NCBI GenBank assembly: GCA_035511435.1
Contig: DATKFJ010000506.1
Span: forward strand, 1 to 37,273
Source of the DNA: JAMXLO01 sp035511435
GTDB taxonomy: Bacteria; Pseudomonadota; Alphaproteobacteria; Acetobacterales; Acetobacteraceae
DNA: 37,273 nucleotides
Direction of reading: 5' to 3'
Part shown: positions 8,803 to 16,292 of the stretch, piece by piece
Numbering within the stretch: the stretch's first letter is position 1
How the letters are laid out: each line of letters begins with the position of its first letter
Position numbers and translations under genes: made by a program
Notes under the pieces: generated by a model
What the model saw: the letters and a program-made list of their open reading frames with translations, nothing else
What the model was told of the DNA's origin: nothing
The model's database searches: none

Positions 8803-9456
8803 CGTCGTTCCTCCTGCATGAGCCGTCGCCGATTGGCTGGCCCGCGGTGCGCGTCACCGCACGGGCCGATCCCGGCGTGCGTTCTTGTCTATTGTCATGG
8901 ATGCGGCGGCATCAGGCTCACAGATACCCCGAAGCCACCTGCCTGCGTGGCCACCGAGTTCGATCCCACTGCAGGCACGGCGCATGACCGGCTCCTGTCC
9001 AAGGGACGCAGAACGCTACTCACCAGTATTCCTGTCTGTCAAACCAACTTTGCAGACGCGCCGCTGATGCCAAGACGCAGCAATGACCACACGAGATATG
9101 CTGGTGTAATCCAGGACTGCATGACTGCAGGTGCTGGTCTCGTACCGGCTGATCGCACCGGGCAGCGGCCTGTACGATTGGGATGTGCATCGTCGAGAGT
9201 CCATCCCACACTCCCAGGACGGTCTGAATCCCCACCGATAACCAATCATGCTCGCGTCGCACCAAGCAAAGATTGCCGCTGGTCCAGGCCGGTTTGCGAC
9301 TGAATAGGATCCGATCGCGGTAATGTTTGGCGACCAACCCTGCCGAAGGTCCAGGATAGGTGCCGCTACGGCCGCGTTGTTCCCCGCCGCCAGACATTCA
9401 GGGGCATTCCGGAGCGCGGCCCGCCCAATCCCTCAATCGCGGGAAACGACCGTCGA
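8803..9456. other. Spacer with no recognisable gene
   Basis: These 654 bases lie between the P450 start and the RND adaptor remnant. Open frames on both strands give proteins with no family trait and unusual composition (for example the 125-residue minus-strand frame ending at 9020, rich in His, Cys and Trp). The only structure I see is the hairpin at 8839-8867 beside the P450 start. The rest is probably eroded sequence. Confidence 0.5.
8839..8867. promoter_or_regulatory. Hairpin/operator-like inverted repeat before the P450 gene
   Basis: GGCCCG (8839-8844) pairs with CGGGCC (8862-8867), and CGGTG (8845-8849) with CACCG (8855-8859), with two unpaired bases on one side. It lies about 37-65 bases upstream of the P450 start on its strand, where an operator or leader hairpin would sit. 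No regulator gene adjoins it. Confidence 0.35.
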
Positions 9457-10098
9457 ATGAACGACTATGCGCTTGCACCCACATTGTCCCGGACGCGGCC
9501 TCGGCGGCATCGCTGGGTAGTTGCGGCATTGGCGGCCGTGGCCGTGGCCGTCGTTCCGTTGGCGTGGGTGGTTCTCCAAAAAAAACCCGCCCCGCCGGGC
9601 AAACCCGCGGTTGTCTCCGTTTCGGCGGCGCCGGTACTGGTGCAGGACGCCGCGATTTCCATTACCGCCATCGGCGCGGCGCAGGCCTGGACCAGCGACA
9701 TCATCCTCGCCCAGGTCAGCGGCATCCTCCGCAGCGTGGACTTCGTCTAGGGAACCGACGTCACGGCGGGTCAGCTGCTGGCCCAGATCGATCCAACGCC
9801 ATACCAGGCGGCGCTCACCCAGGCGCAGGGCACGCTGCAGCGCGATCAGGCCTTGCTCGCCGGTGCGCGCGTCGATCTCGCGCGCTATGCCACGCTGGTC
9901 AAACAGGACTCGATCGCCAACCAGACCTATGCCGACGAGGGCGCCCAGGTGAAGCAGGACGAGGGAACCGTCTTGCTCGACCAGGGCGTCGTGGCCACTG
10001 CACAGGTCAACCTCAATGAGGTGCCCGCGCAGGCCCAACTTTGCTCGGTGGCTGCGGCCGTCGGCCCGTTACTGGACCAGATACCCGCGCTTTCCTGA
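9457..10098 (+). pseudogene. RND efflux periplasmic adaptor (MdtA/AcrA-like), broken
   Basis: The frame starts at ATG 9457 with an N-terminal membrane segment (WVVAALAAVAVAVVPLAWVV). It continues through the biotinyl-lipoyl-like part 'QVSGILRSVDF', 'GTDVTAGQLLAQIDPTPYQ' and the coiled-coil hairpin 'GTLQRDQALLAGARVDLARY'. Two faults make it a pseudogene. A TAG at 9748-9750 falls in frame between two recognisable family segments, and homology stops after 'VVATAQVNLN' at about 10017, where the rest of a roughly 380-residue adaptor should follow. No inner-membrane pump or outer-membrane channel gene is nearby. The break point lies 50-60 bases from a truncated integrase, suggesting a recombination event. 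Confidence 0.85.
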
Positions 10099-10209
10099 CG
10101 GATAGATGCGCACGCCGAAGCCCGGCAGCTCATCGTACCAAATAAAGTAATCTGCCGACCGGACTTCCGCGCCCTCGACCGCGCGTTTCGTGAGCTTGGC
10201 CACCGCCAT
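10069..10209 (-). pseudogene. Tyrosine integrase, N-terminal fragment
   Basis: From ATG 10209 the frame reads 'MAVAKLTKRAVEGAEV', then 'FIWYDELPGFGVRIYPSGKR' and 'GYLVQ' before a TAA. This is the start of the arm-type DNA-binding domain (DUF4102-like) of genomic-island integrases, whose full length is about 400 residues. The core-binding and catalytic domains (R..HxxR..Y) are absent, so only about 46 residues survive. The opposite strand at this point is the tail of the adaptor remnant. It probably marks the end of an excised or decayed island. Confidence 0.75.
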
Positions 10210-10390
10210 TTGCTTTCGCGTTGATTTGCCGCCGGAAGCGCCGCGGACGCAAACTGGGGAATAGCTCGTCAATAACCACCCTTGCCTCATATCGGGCAAG
10301 TTACTGGTTTTGCAGGCATCTCCCATCAGTGCAGCGGCTCGAAAGCTCCGGAATATACTCGACCCTAGCCTTCACACGGCGGGCGCACTC

Positions 10391-10411
10391 GTTCAATCCC
10401 GGTCGCACCCA
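10391..10411 (+). other. tRNA 3'-end-like sequence, possible attachment-site remnant
   Basis: gttcaatcccggtcgcaccca looks like the T-loop, the 3' side of the T-stem, the 3' acceptor strand (CGCACCC) and the discriminator A of a tRNA. The bases before it do not complete the T-stem, no other tRNA part is present, and no CCA follows. Such 3' ends are typical attachment cores left by integrases that target tRNA genes, and a truncated integrase starts 180 bases away. It may be chance. Confidence 0.35.
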
Positions 10412-10465
10412 TCTGTCGCACCCGCCATCTTGGGATGACGCTTGTCCCAGGGCTCGTCCCGCCGA

Positions 10466-10828
10466 TCACACCGCTTCCTTGAGCTCCTTGGCCACGCGGA
10501 ACGCGACCTTTTTGCTCGCCTTGATCTTGATCGCTTCGCCGGTGGCGGGGTTGCGGCCCATGCGCGCAGCTCGCTTCCTCACCTGCAGCATGCCCAGGCC
10601 GTTGAGCCGGATCTTGTCACCCTTCTTCAGGTGCTTGACCACAAGGCCGACCATACCGGCCAGCACCGCATCGGCTTGCTTCTTCGGCAGCTCATGACTG
10701 TCCGAAAGCTGTGCGGCAAGGTGTTTCAGGGTGACAGTGGCCTGCGGCGCGGCCGCCTTGGCCGGCGCTGCCGACTTGGGGGACTTGGCGGCGGACTTGG
10801 CTGCCGCAGGGGCCTTTTTTAGTGCCAT
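10466..10828 (-). CDS. HU-family DNA-binding protein with histone-H1-like N-terminal tail
   Basis: The product is 120 residues. Residues 1-30 are almost only Ala, Lys, Pro and Ser (like eukaryotic H1 tails). Residues 31-120 are an HU/IHF domain ending in the family signature 'GRNPATGEAIKIKASKKVAF' and 'RVAKELK'. HU proteins bind DNA as dimers and bend or compact it. The domain is complete, with its DNA-binding arm containing the RNPATG motif. It stands alone between the integrase scar and a glutathione transferase gene. The tail would add non-specific charge contacts. ATG 10828 is the only sensible start, although its ribosome-binding site is weak. Confidence 0.9.
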   Translation of the reverse strand: MALKKAPAAAKSAAKSPKSAAPAKAAAPQATVTLKHLAAQLSDSHELPKKQADAVLAGMVGLVVKHLKKGDKIRLNGLGMLQVRKRAARMGRNPATGEAIKIKASKKVAFRVAKELKEAV

Positions 10829-11012
10829 GGCTGACCGACTCGCTGTTTTCAGTTGAATAGAAAGATGACGGAATCACGGTTCTCGCCGCAGGACAAGCAT
10901 TACTTGCGGATCGGCCGACGGGCGGGGGGAGTTTCTTGCGCGGCGGGCTGTGGCATGGTGGTCCGGCTGAAGGGTTTGACGCCGACCCCAGCAAGGACAG
11001 AAAGGCAGAACG

Positions 11013-11735
11013 ATGTACGATGTTCACTACTGGCCGACGCCCAATGGGAAGAAGGTGACAATCCTGCTGGAGGAATTGGGGAAGCCCTATAAAGTAGTGC
11101 CCTGTAATATCGGGCGCGGAGATCAGTTCACCGCGGATTTCCTCAAGATGAACCCAAATCACCGCATGCCGGTATTGGTGGATCATGATCCATGGGACGG
11201 CGGCGAACCGATCGCGGTCTTCGAGTCCGGCGCGATCATGATGTATATCGCAGAGAAGGAAGGGAAATTTTTCCCGCAGGCGACGCGGCCGAAATACCAG
11301 GTCACCCAGTGGCTAATCTGGCAAATGGCCAACCAGGGGCCAAAGAGCGGCGAGTGTGGACACTTCCGCCGGCTGGACGCCAGCAAGGGGGACCAGACCT
11401 ACGCCGTGACCCGCTTCACCGACGAGGCGAATCGGCTGTACGGAGTGCTGAACAACCGGCTGCACGCAAGTCGCTGGCTGGCCGGCGACGAATACAGCAT
11501 TGCCGACATGATCAGTTATCCGTGGACGGTGAACTGGAAGGCGCAGGGCCAGGACATCGAGGAGTTCAAGTACTTCAAGCGCTGGTTCGAGGAGATGGGC
11601 GCGCGGCCGGGCGTGCAGCGTGGCATGGCGGTCGGCGCCGATCTGTCGGAGGACCAGTCCAAGCTGCCGCAGGAGGAGCGCGACCGGCGGGCGAAGATCC
11701 TCTACAACCAGCGCGCCCGGCCGGTGCCGGCGTAG
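11013..11735 (+). CDS. Glutathione S-transferase family protein (nu-class/YghU-like)
   Basis: The product is 240 residues with a thioredoxin-like N-terminal domain (MYDVHYWPTPNGKKVTILLE). The family cis-Pro region is NPNHRMPVLVDHDP, and the glutathione-gripping FESGAIMMYIAE follows. A helical C-terminal domain begins near residue 95 (QWLIWQMANQGPKSGE). The pattern resembles YfcG/YghU proteins, which act as disulfide-bond reductases or glutathione transferases in the cytosol. AAGG lies about 12-15 bases before the ATG. The next gene, 126 bases on in the same direction, is another glutathione-linked enzyme, so the two may share a detoxification role. Confidence 0.88.
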   Translation: MYDVHYWPTPNGKKVTILLEELGKPYKVVPCNIGRGDQFTADFLKMNPNHRMPVLVDHDPWDGGEPIAVFESGAIMMYIAEKEGKFFPQATRPKYQVTQWLIWQMANQGPKSGECGHFRRLDASKGDQTYAVTRFTDEANRLYGVLNNRLHASRWLAGDEYSIADMISYPWTVNWKAQGQDIEEFKYFKRWFEEMGARPGVQRGMAVGADLSEDQSKLPQEERDRRAKILYNQRARPVPA

Positions 11736-11861
11736 CGCACGTTCGCGTCCCTCCGTCGCGGCGGGCGCAGGCCTGTCATCCTCGGCCTTGGGACGGCTGG
11801 ATAAGACGTGGATGGCGGGTGTCCGCTCGCCATCCCGCCATGACGATAGGGAAATCGCGCC

Positions 11862-12476
11862 ATGCCAGACATCGAGTGCTTCTTCGACTGCTCGAGCCCG
11901 TGGACATACTTTGCGTTCCACAATCTGCTGTTGATGGAGCAGGAACTGGGGATCGAGATCGTCTGGCGGCCGATCCTGGTCGGCGGCGTGTTCAATGCGG
12001 TCAATCCCAGCGTGCACAATGCGCGCGAGGCACCGGTGGCGCCGAAGGTGGCTTACGGCAAGAAGGACCAGCAGGATTGGGCGCGCTTCCTCGGCATCCG
12101 GATGCACTACCGGCCGACGGTGTTTCCGGTGAACAGCGTGAAGGCGATGCGCGGCTGTCTGCTGCTCGCGACAGAGGGCAAGCTGGTGCCGTTCGCGCTG
12201 GCTACGTTCGAGGCGTACTGGGGCGATGACAAGGATATCTCGCAGGTGCCGGTACTGCGGGAGATCTGCGCCAAGGTTGGCGTGGATGCGGATAAGTTCC
12301 TTGCAGGCATCGAGCAGCAGGAGATCAAGGACAAGCTGCGTGCCACAACGCAGGAACTGATCGATCGTGGAGGCTACGGCTCGCCCACGATGTTCGTCGG
12401 CGGCGACGACATGTATTTCGGCAACGACCGCATGCCGCTGATCCGCGACGCCGTGCTGCGGCTGAAGCGCACGTGA
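11862..12476 (+). CDS. 2-hydroxychromene-2-carboxylate isomerase family (DsbA/kappa GST fold)
   Basis: The product is 204 residues. The N-terminus 'FFDCSSPWTYFAF' is the family signature, with the catalytic Ser in the SSPW turn where DsbA has CxxC. The late 'GGYGSPTMFVGGDDMYFGNDR' is the conserved cis-Pro and substrate loop. Characterised members isomerise a chromene intermediate of naphthalene breakdown using glutathione, but most chromosomal homologues have unknown substrates. No naphthalene genes are here, so nahD should not be assigned. The position after a glutathione transferase gene fits a glutathione-dependent role. Confidence 0.88.
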   Translation: MPDIECFFDCSSPWTYFAFHNLLLMEQELGIEIVWRPILVGGVFNAVNPSVHNAREAPVAPKVAYGKKDQQDWARFLGIRMHYRPTVFPVNSVKAMRGCLLLATEGKLVPFALATFEAYWGDDKDISQVPVLREICAKVGVDADKFLAGIEQQEIKDKLRATTQELIDRGGYGSPTMFVGGDDMYFGNDRMPLIRDAVLRLKRT

Positions 12477-12618
12477 TCGGATTCGTTGCGGCCCACTATT
12501 CCTGCGAGGCTACCCAACCCTCCGAAGCAGCAAACCACGCACCCGGCTGCGAAACCACCACACACCTGCGGTCCGTAGACGGATAGAGCGCGGCGAAAGC
12601 CATCACTTTCGTGCCACC

Positions 12619-14010
12619 TCAGGGCGTACCCGTCTCCCCCAGATCCCACCACAATCCGGCAAACGCCGCGATGCCTTCGCGCGCCGGTGCAACAAGCAGG
12701 TGCTCGTCCGGGCCATGCTGCTTGCAGCCGTTATAGCTGTGCGGCACCCAGATCAGCGCCACGCCGAGATGATCGACAAACACATCGCCTGGCAGACCGC
12801 CCGATGAATTCGGGATCACCTGCACGTGCCGTTCCAATGTCCGTTCCATCGATGCGACCGTCCAGGTCACCCACGGATGCGCTGGATCGGTACGGCTCGC
12901 GGGCATTCGGATGCCGGGATTCTCGATGCGCACGCCGGCGAAGTCTTCCCCATCGAGATGCTTGCGTAGTGTGGGCACAAACGTGTCGGCGTCACTATCC
13001 ACCGTGTAGCGAATCTGGCAGTGCGCGCGTGCGTTCGGCGCCACTGCATTGACCGGATTCTCCGGGCGCCCCGATAGCATGGACAGCACGATGAAGCTGT
13101 TCCAGCCATAGATCTTTTCCGCAGCCGTCAGCCCCGGTTCGCCCCAGTCCGGATCGATCGACGCCGCCTCGCCGCCGCCGCCAACTTCGCACCCCGCCAG
13201 CACCGAACGCACGCCGGCAGACAGCCCGTTCTGCGGCAGCCAGTCGCGCACCAGGATCTTCCCGCGGCGATCGATGATCGTGCCGAGTGCATGGCTCAGC
13301 ACCACCACGGGATCTGTGGTCAATCCGCCCCAGTGACCGGAATGAACACCGCCAGGCCGCAGGTCGACCACCAGGTCGAAATGGAATGTGCCGCGCGTGC
13401 CCGTAGCGACGGTTGGCACATCGGGCATCGCGCGCGGGCCATCGCTGCCGATCAGCACGTCCGCTTTCAGCAGGTCTTTGTGAGCGGCGACGAAATCGCG
13501 CAGTCCGACCGAGCCGCGTTCCTCGGACGTCTCCAGCACCAGCTTCAGGTTGAACCCCAGCTTGCCGCCGCGTTCGGCAAGCACCGCCTCCAGCGCGGAG
13601 AAGTTCAGCGCGTGCTGACCCTTGTTGTCGGCGCTGCCGCGACCGTACCAACGATCGCCTTCCTCGGTGAGCCGCCACGGATCGAGACCTGCGCGCCACT
13701 GATCCTCCAAGCCGCGCACGGTATCGCCGTGGCCATAGGTCAGGATCGTTGGCCGCGCCACATCCTCCAGTCTCTCGGCTGTCAGGATCGGGCCGAAGCC
13801 GTCACACGGATTGGCGTGGATCGAGACGGAAAAGCCCATCCGTTCCAGCCACGGGCTTATCGCCTCATCCAGGTAACGCCGAACGTCGGCTTCATGGCCA
13901 GGATCCTGCGACGTACTGCGAATCGCGACGAGTTCGGACAACTGATCACGAAAACCATTGCCATCGAAATATTCCAGCGCACGTCCAATTGCGCCAGCAC
14001 GCGTACCCAT
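12619..14010 (-). CDS. M20-family metallopeptidase (dipeptidase/deacylase type)
   Basis: The product is 463 residues. The zinc and catalytic residues are visible: H94 and D96 in TYGHGDTV, D128 in GRGSADNKGQ, and the general base pair E163-E164 in ETSEERGS. The inserted lid/dimerisation domain lies at about residues 200-330, and NSSGGLPGD and GCKQHGPDE sit near the C-terminus. Family members hydrolyse dipeptides, carbamoyl or acyl amino acids in the cytosol. There is no signal peptide. The gene is monocistronic, with spacers of about 130-140 bases on both sides. The exact substrate is unknown. Confidence 0.9.
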   Translation of the reverse strand: MGTRAGAIGRALEYFDGNGFRDQLSELVAIRSTSQDPGHEADVRRYLDEAISPWLERMGFSVSIHANPCDGFGPILTAERLEDVARPTILTYGHGDTVRGLEDQWRAGLDPWRLTEEGDRWYGRGSADNKGQHALNFSALEAVLAERGGKLGFNLKLVLETSEERGSVGLRDFVAAHKDLLKADVLIGSDGPRAMPDVPTVATGTRGTFHFDLVVDLRPGGVHSGHWGGLTTDPVVVLSHALGTIIDRRGKILVRDWLPQNGLSAGVRSVLAGCEVGGGGEAASIDPDWGEPGLTAAEKIYGWNSFIVLSMLSGRPENPVNAVAPNARAHCQIRYTVDSDADTFVPTLRKHLDGEDFAGVRIENPGIRMPASRTDPAHPWVTWTVASMERTLERHVQVIPNSSGGLPGDVFVDHLGVALIWVPHSYNGCKQHGPDEHLLVAPAREGIAAFAGLWWDLGETGTP

Positions 14011-14141
14011 CGTTCAGCCTTTCCAACCTGAGGCAGCAGGATGCGCCGGACCAACCGGCAAAGCCGCCATGACGCTTATATCAGTCACCATCGCCACCGA
14101 GAAACCTCGGCCAGACGGGCTAGGCCGGCTTGGCAAACCGT

Positions 14142-14756
14142 CTACTGCCGCGGGAGTTGATAGGGCTGCGCTACCGGAAGAAGCACATGCACCGTTCGAG
14201 TCCCGACAATTTTTTCATCGGTATCCATCCTGTCAATCGACGCTGTTTGACGGGTTTCGCCATTGCAGGGGCGCACGCCCAGGTACGGCGCCGGGTCGAC
14301 CGGTTTGCCGGCGAGGTCCATCTGGAAATACAGATGGGCACCCGTCGTAACCCCGGTGGTTCCCACCACCCCGAGCTTTTCGCCCGCGGCAACCGTTCGT
14401 TTCCCTTCGGCAAACGCGGGGGCGATCACGCCGAAATGGCTGTAGATGCCCAGGAAGCCGTCATGCTGCACCAGTATCTCGAGGCCGCCTGGTCCCTTGT
14501 CCTGGATGCGGATCACCGTACCGGCCGCGATTGCCAACACCGGTGCGCCCGCCGCTGCCGGCAGATCGACGCCATAATGGTAGATGCCGGCCTGCGGCCG
14601 GTTCGGCAGCACACGCGGCCCGAATGGCGAGGAGATGCAGGCTCCGGCGACCGGCGGCAAAAGAGTTGGTCCGTGCCGCAATTCCGCGGAGGCAGCGCCT
14701 GACCCGACCAGGACAGCGACGGCAGCCGATGCGAGATGGGTGAAGTTGAGCACCAT
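14142..14756 (-). CDS. M23-family peptidase (LytM domain), secreted, HxH motif altered
   Basis: From ATG 14756 the product is 204 residues with a signal peptide (MVLNFTHLASAAVAVLVGS, cleavage near ASA-E). The open frame extends upstream, but that part contains a 15-bp tandem repeat and has no family likeness. The LytM domain shows 'GIYHYGVDLPA' (zinc ligands His and Asp) and 'IYSHFG' (catalytic His). The usual HLHFE is here HLYFQ, so one active-site histidine is replaced by Tyr. Degenerate M23 proteins such as EnvC act as amidase activators rather than peptidases. The protein should be periplasmic and act in cell-wall remodelling, as an enzyme or an activator. The last roughly 45 residues lie outside the domain. 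Confidence 0.82.
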   Translation of the reverse strand: MVLNFTHLASAAVAVLVGSGAASAELRHGPTLLPPVAGACISSPFGPRVLPNRPQAGIYHYGVDLPAAAGAPVLAIAAGTVIRIQDKGPGGLEILVQHDGFLGIYSHFGVIAPAFAEGKRTVAAGEKLGVVGTTGVTTGAHLYFQMDLAGKPVDPAPYLGVRPCNGETRQTASIDRMDTDEKIVGTRTVHVLLPVAQPYQLPRQ

Positions 14757-14826
14757 GGGCGGCCGATCTATCACATGAACGCCAATCGCCGTAGCCCGAC
14801 GCGCGATTCCCCGCAGGTCGCTGCCG

Positions 14827-14856
14827 TGCGTACTGGCCGCCTGCGTACTGGCCGCC
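14827..14856. repeat. Exact 15-bp tandem duplication
   Basis: The unit tgcgtactggccgcc occurs twice head to tail in the spacer between the M23 gene and the MFS gene. It is the second case in this window of a duplication with period exactly 15. Confidence 0.95.
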
Positions 14857-14936
14857 CGCGAGGGTTCTGAGGACGGGTGCGGTCCGCGGACGCAGACGCC
14901 GCTGCGCCCGGGCGCCATCGAGAAATTGGCATTCGC

Positions 14937-16166
14937 CTAATCGCTCGCATCAACATATTCCGGCACGGTGAAATACACCCACACCAGGTTCGCCAGCAGC
15001 AGGGCTGCGGTGATCAGGAACACCCAGCGCAGGCCGAAGGAGGCCGCGATCGCACCCCCGGTCAGCGGGCCCATCGAATTGCCGAGAAATGTTGCCGATG
15101 CGGTCATCCCGTAGATCGTGCCGCGATCGCCGCGTGGCGCCATGCGGCCGATCAGCGCATTCGCCGTCGGAAGAATGCCGCCGATGAACAGCCCGACGCC
15201 GAAGCGTTCCAGTACGAATGCCCAATAGCTGCCCGCGAAGGCCTGCGGCAGGCTGGTCAGCGTGGCGCCGGCGAGGCAAATCAGCAGCACGCGTCGGTAG
15301 CCGATCTCGTCGCTGTGCTTGCCGATCAGCGGCACCGCGATCATGCCGGCCAGCCCGGTCACGGAGAACGCGAACCCCCCTAGCGTCGCCAGGTCAGGCC
15401 TGATGCCGGCCAACTCCTGCACGAACACCGTGACCAACGGTTGCACCGCGCGCGTGCTGAACTGCGCCATGAACAGCACGAAGAACAGCGGCAGGATGCC
15501 GGCCGCGCCGATCATCATCGCCAGGCCGCGGAAGCCGGATCGTGCGCGCTGCGTGCCGTCGGGCCGCACGAAGTGCTCGTTCACCCCACGCCAGACTAGG
15601 AACACTGCGGCGAAGGTGATCGCGGCCGTGCAGTAGAACGGAATGCGGTAGCTATGGGTCAGGTCGGCCAGCACGCCGCCGATCACTGGCCCGATCAGCG
15701 AGCCGACCAACTGGCCGGTGCTGAGCAGGCCAAGCGCGTAGCCGAGACGCTGCTCCGGCACCTGGCTCGCCACCAGCGCCATCGCGGTCGAGGAAAAGCC
15801 GGCGAACACGCCCATCAGCGCACGGGCGGCGAAGAACTGCCAGACGTTCAGCGCCATGCCCATGAACGCGGTGAACACCGCGATGGCGCAGCTGGAACGG
15901 ATCAGCATTGGCTTGCGTCCGTAGCGATCGGCGAGCCGGCCCCACAGCGGCGAGGCGAACGCCGCGACGAACGAGGTGGAGCCGTTGAGAATGCCGGACC
16001 ACAGATCGATGCCGGCATCCGTGGTGACGCCGAGTTGCGGCAGGAACAGCGGCATGATCGGGCTGAGGAAGCTGAACGACATGGTCATGATGAACTGGAT
16101 GCCCACCATGGCCCACAGCGTGGTCTGCCAATGCGAGGACGAGCTGGCCTGATGTTCAGTTGTCAT
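14937..16166 (-). CDS. Major facilitator superfamily transporter (multidrug-type)
   Basis: From ATG 16166 the product is 409 residues with about 12 membrane helices. The motif-A loop between helices 2 and 3 is 'GRLADRYGRKPML', and the helix-5 segment 'GQLVGSLIGPVIGGVLAD' resembles the antiporter motif C of drug:proton antiporters. The frame extends upstream to 16220, but that extension runs through a palindromic repeat and is unlikely to be native. The start has no clear ribosome-binding site, because the repeat fills the upstream region. Export of small organic molecules is likely; the substrate is unknown. The neighbour, a VOC protein about 125 bases upstream, may be co-transcribed. Confidence 0.88.
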   Translation of the reverse strand: MTTEHQASSSSHWQTTLWAMVGIQFIMTMSFSFLSPIMPLFLPQLGVTTDAGIDLWSGILNGSTSFVAAFASPLWGRLADRYGRKPMLIRSSCAIAVFTAFMGMALNVWQFFAARALMGVFAGFSSTAMALVASQVPEQRLGYALGLLSTGQLVGSLIGPVIGGVLADLTHSYRIPFYCTAAITFAAVFLVWRGVNEHFVRPDGTQRARSGFRGLAMMIGAAGILPLFFVLFMAQFSTRAVQPLVTVFVQELAGIRPDLATLGGFAFSVTGLAGMIAVPLIGKHSDEIGYRRVLLICLAGATLTSLPQAFAGSYWAFVLERFGVGLFIGGILPTANALIGRMAPRGDRGTIYGMTASATFLGNSMGPLTGGAIAASFGLRWVFLITAALLLANLVWVYFTVPEYVDASD

Positions 16167-16269
16167 TGCGAGGCGCGCGGCGGTGGCCGGACATGATCCG
16201 GCCAGGCAATCTTCTGCCAAGTGCGTACTCGGCTGAAGATTGCCGCGTCGCTACGCTGCTCGCATTGAC
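16162..16269. repeat. Interspersed palindromic repeat (REP/BIME-like)
   Basis: The left arm begins GTCATTGCGAG (16162-16172) and ends GGCAATCTTCTGCC (16205-16218). The right arm is its inverse, GGCTGAAGATTGCC (16231-16244) to CTCGCATTGAC (16259-16269). The arms belong to the 'GTCATTGCGAG...GAAGCAATC' repeats scattered in many bacterial genomes. This copy abuts the start of the MFS gene and occupies most of the space to the VOC gene. A related copy lies at 37009-37096. Confidence 0.75.
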
Positions 16270-16292
16270 TGTGGGGAGCATGCGCCCCGGGC

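Noticed and set aside
7738..9303. 521-codon open frame on the plus strand
   Set aside because: It lies antisense to the P450 gene, whose motifs are complete; the translation is His/Arg-rich without family likeness and comes from high GC at third positions.
9020..9397. 125-codon minus-strand frame as a transposase remnant
   Set aside because: No DDE or HTH motif and no terminal inverted repeats could be seen; the resemblance was only compositional.
10391..10426. A complete tRNA gene
   Set aside because: Only the T-loop and the 3' strands match; the 5' half, D-arm and anticodon arm are absent, so it is at best an attachment remnant.
11192..12229. 345-codon frame spanning both glutathione-type genes
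   Set aside because: It is a +1 shadow crossing a spacer; both real genes have family motifs and ribosome-binding sites.
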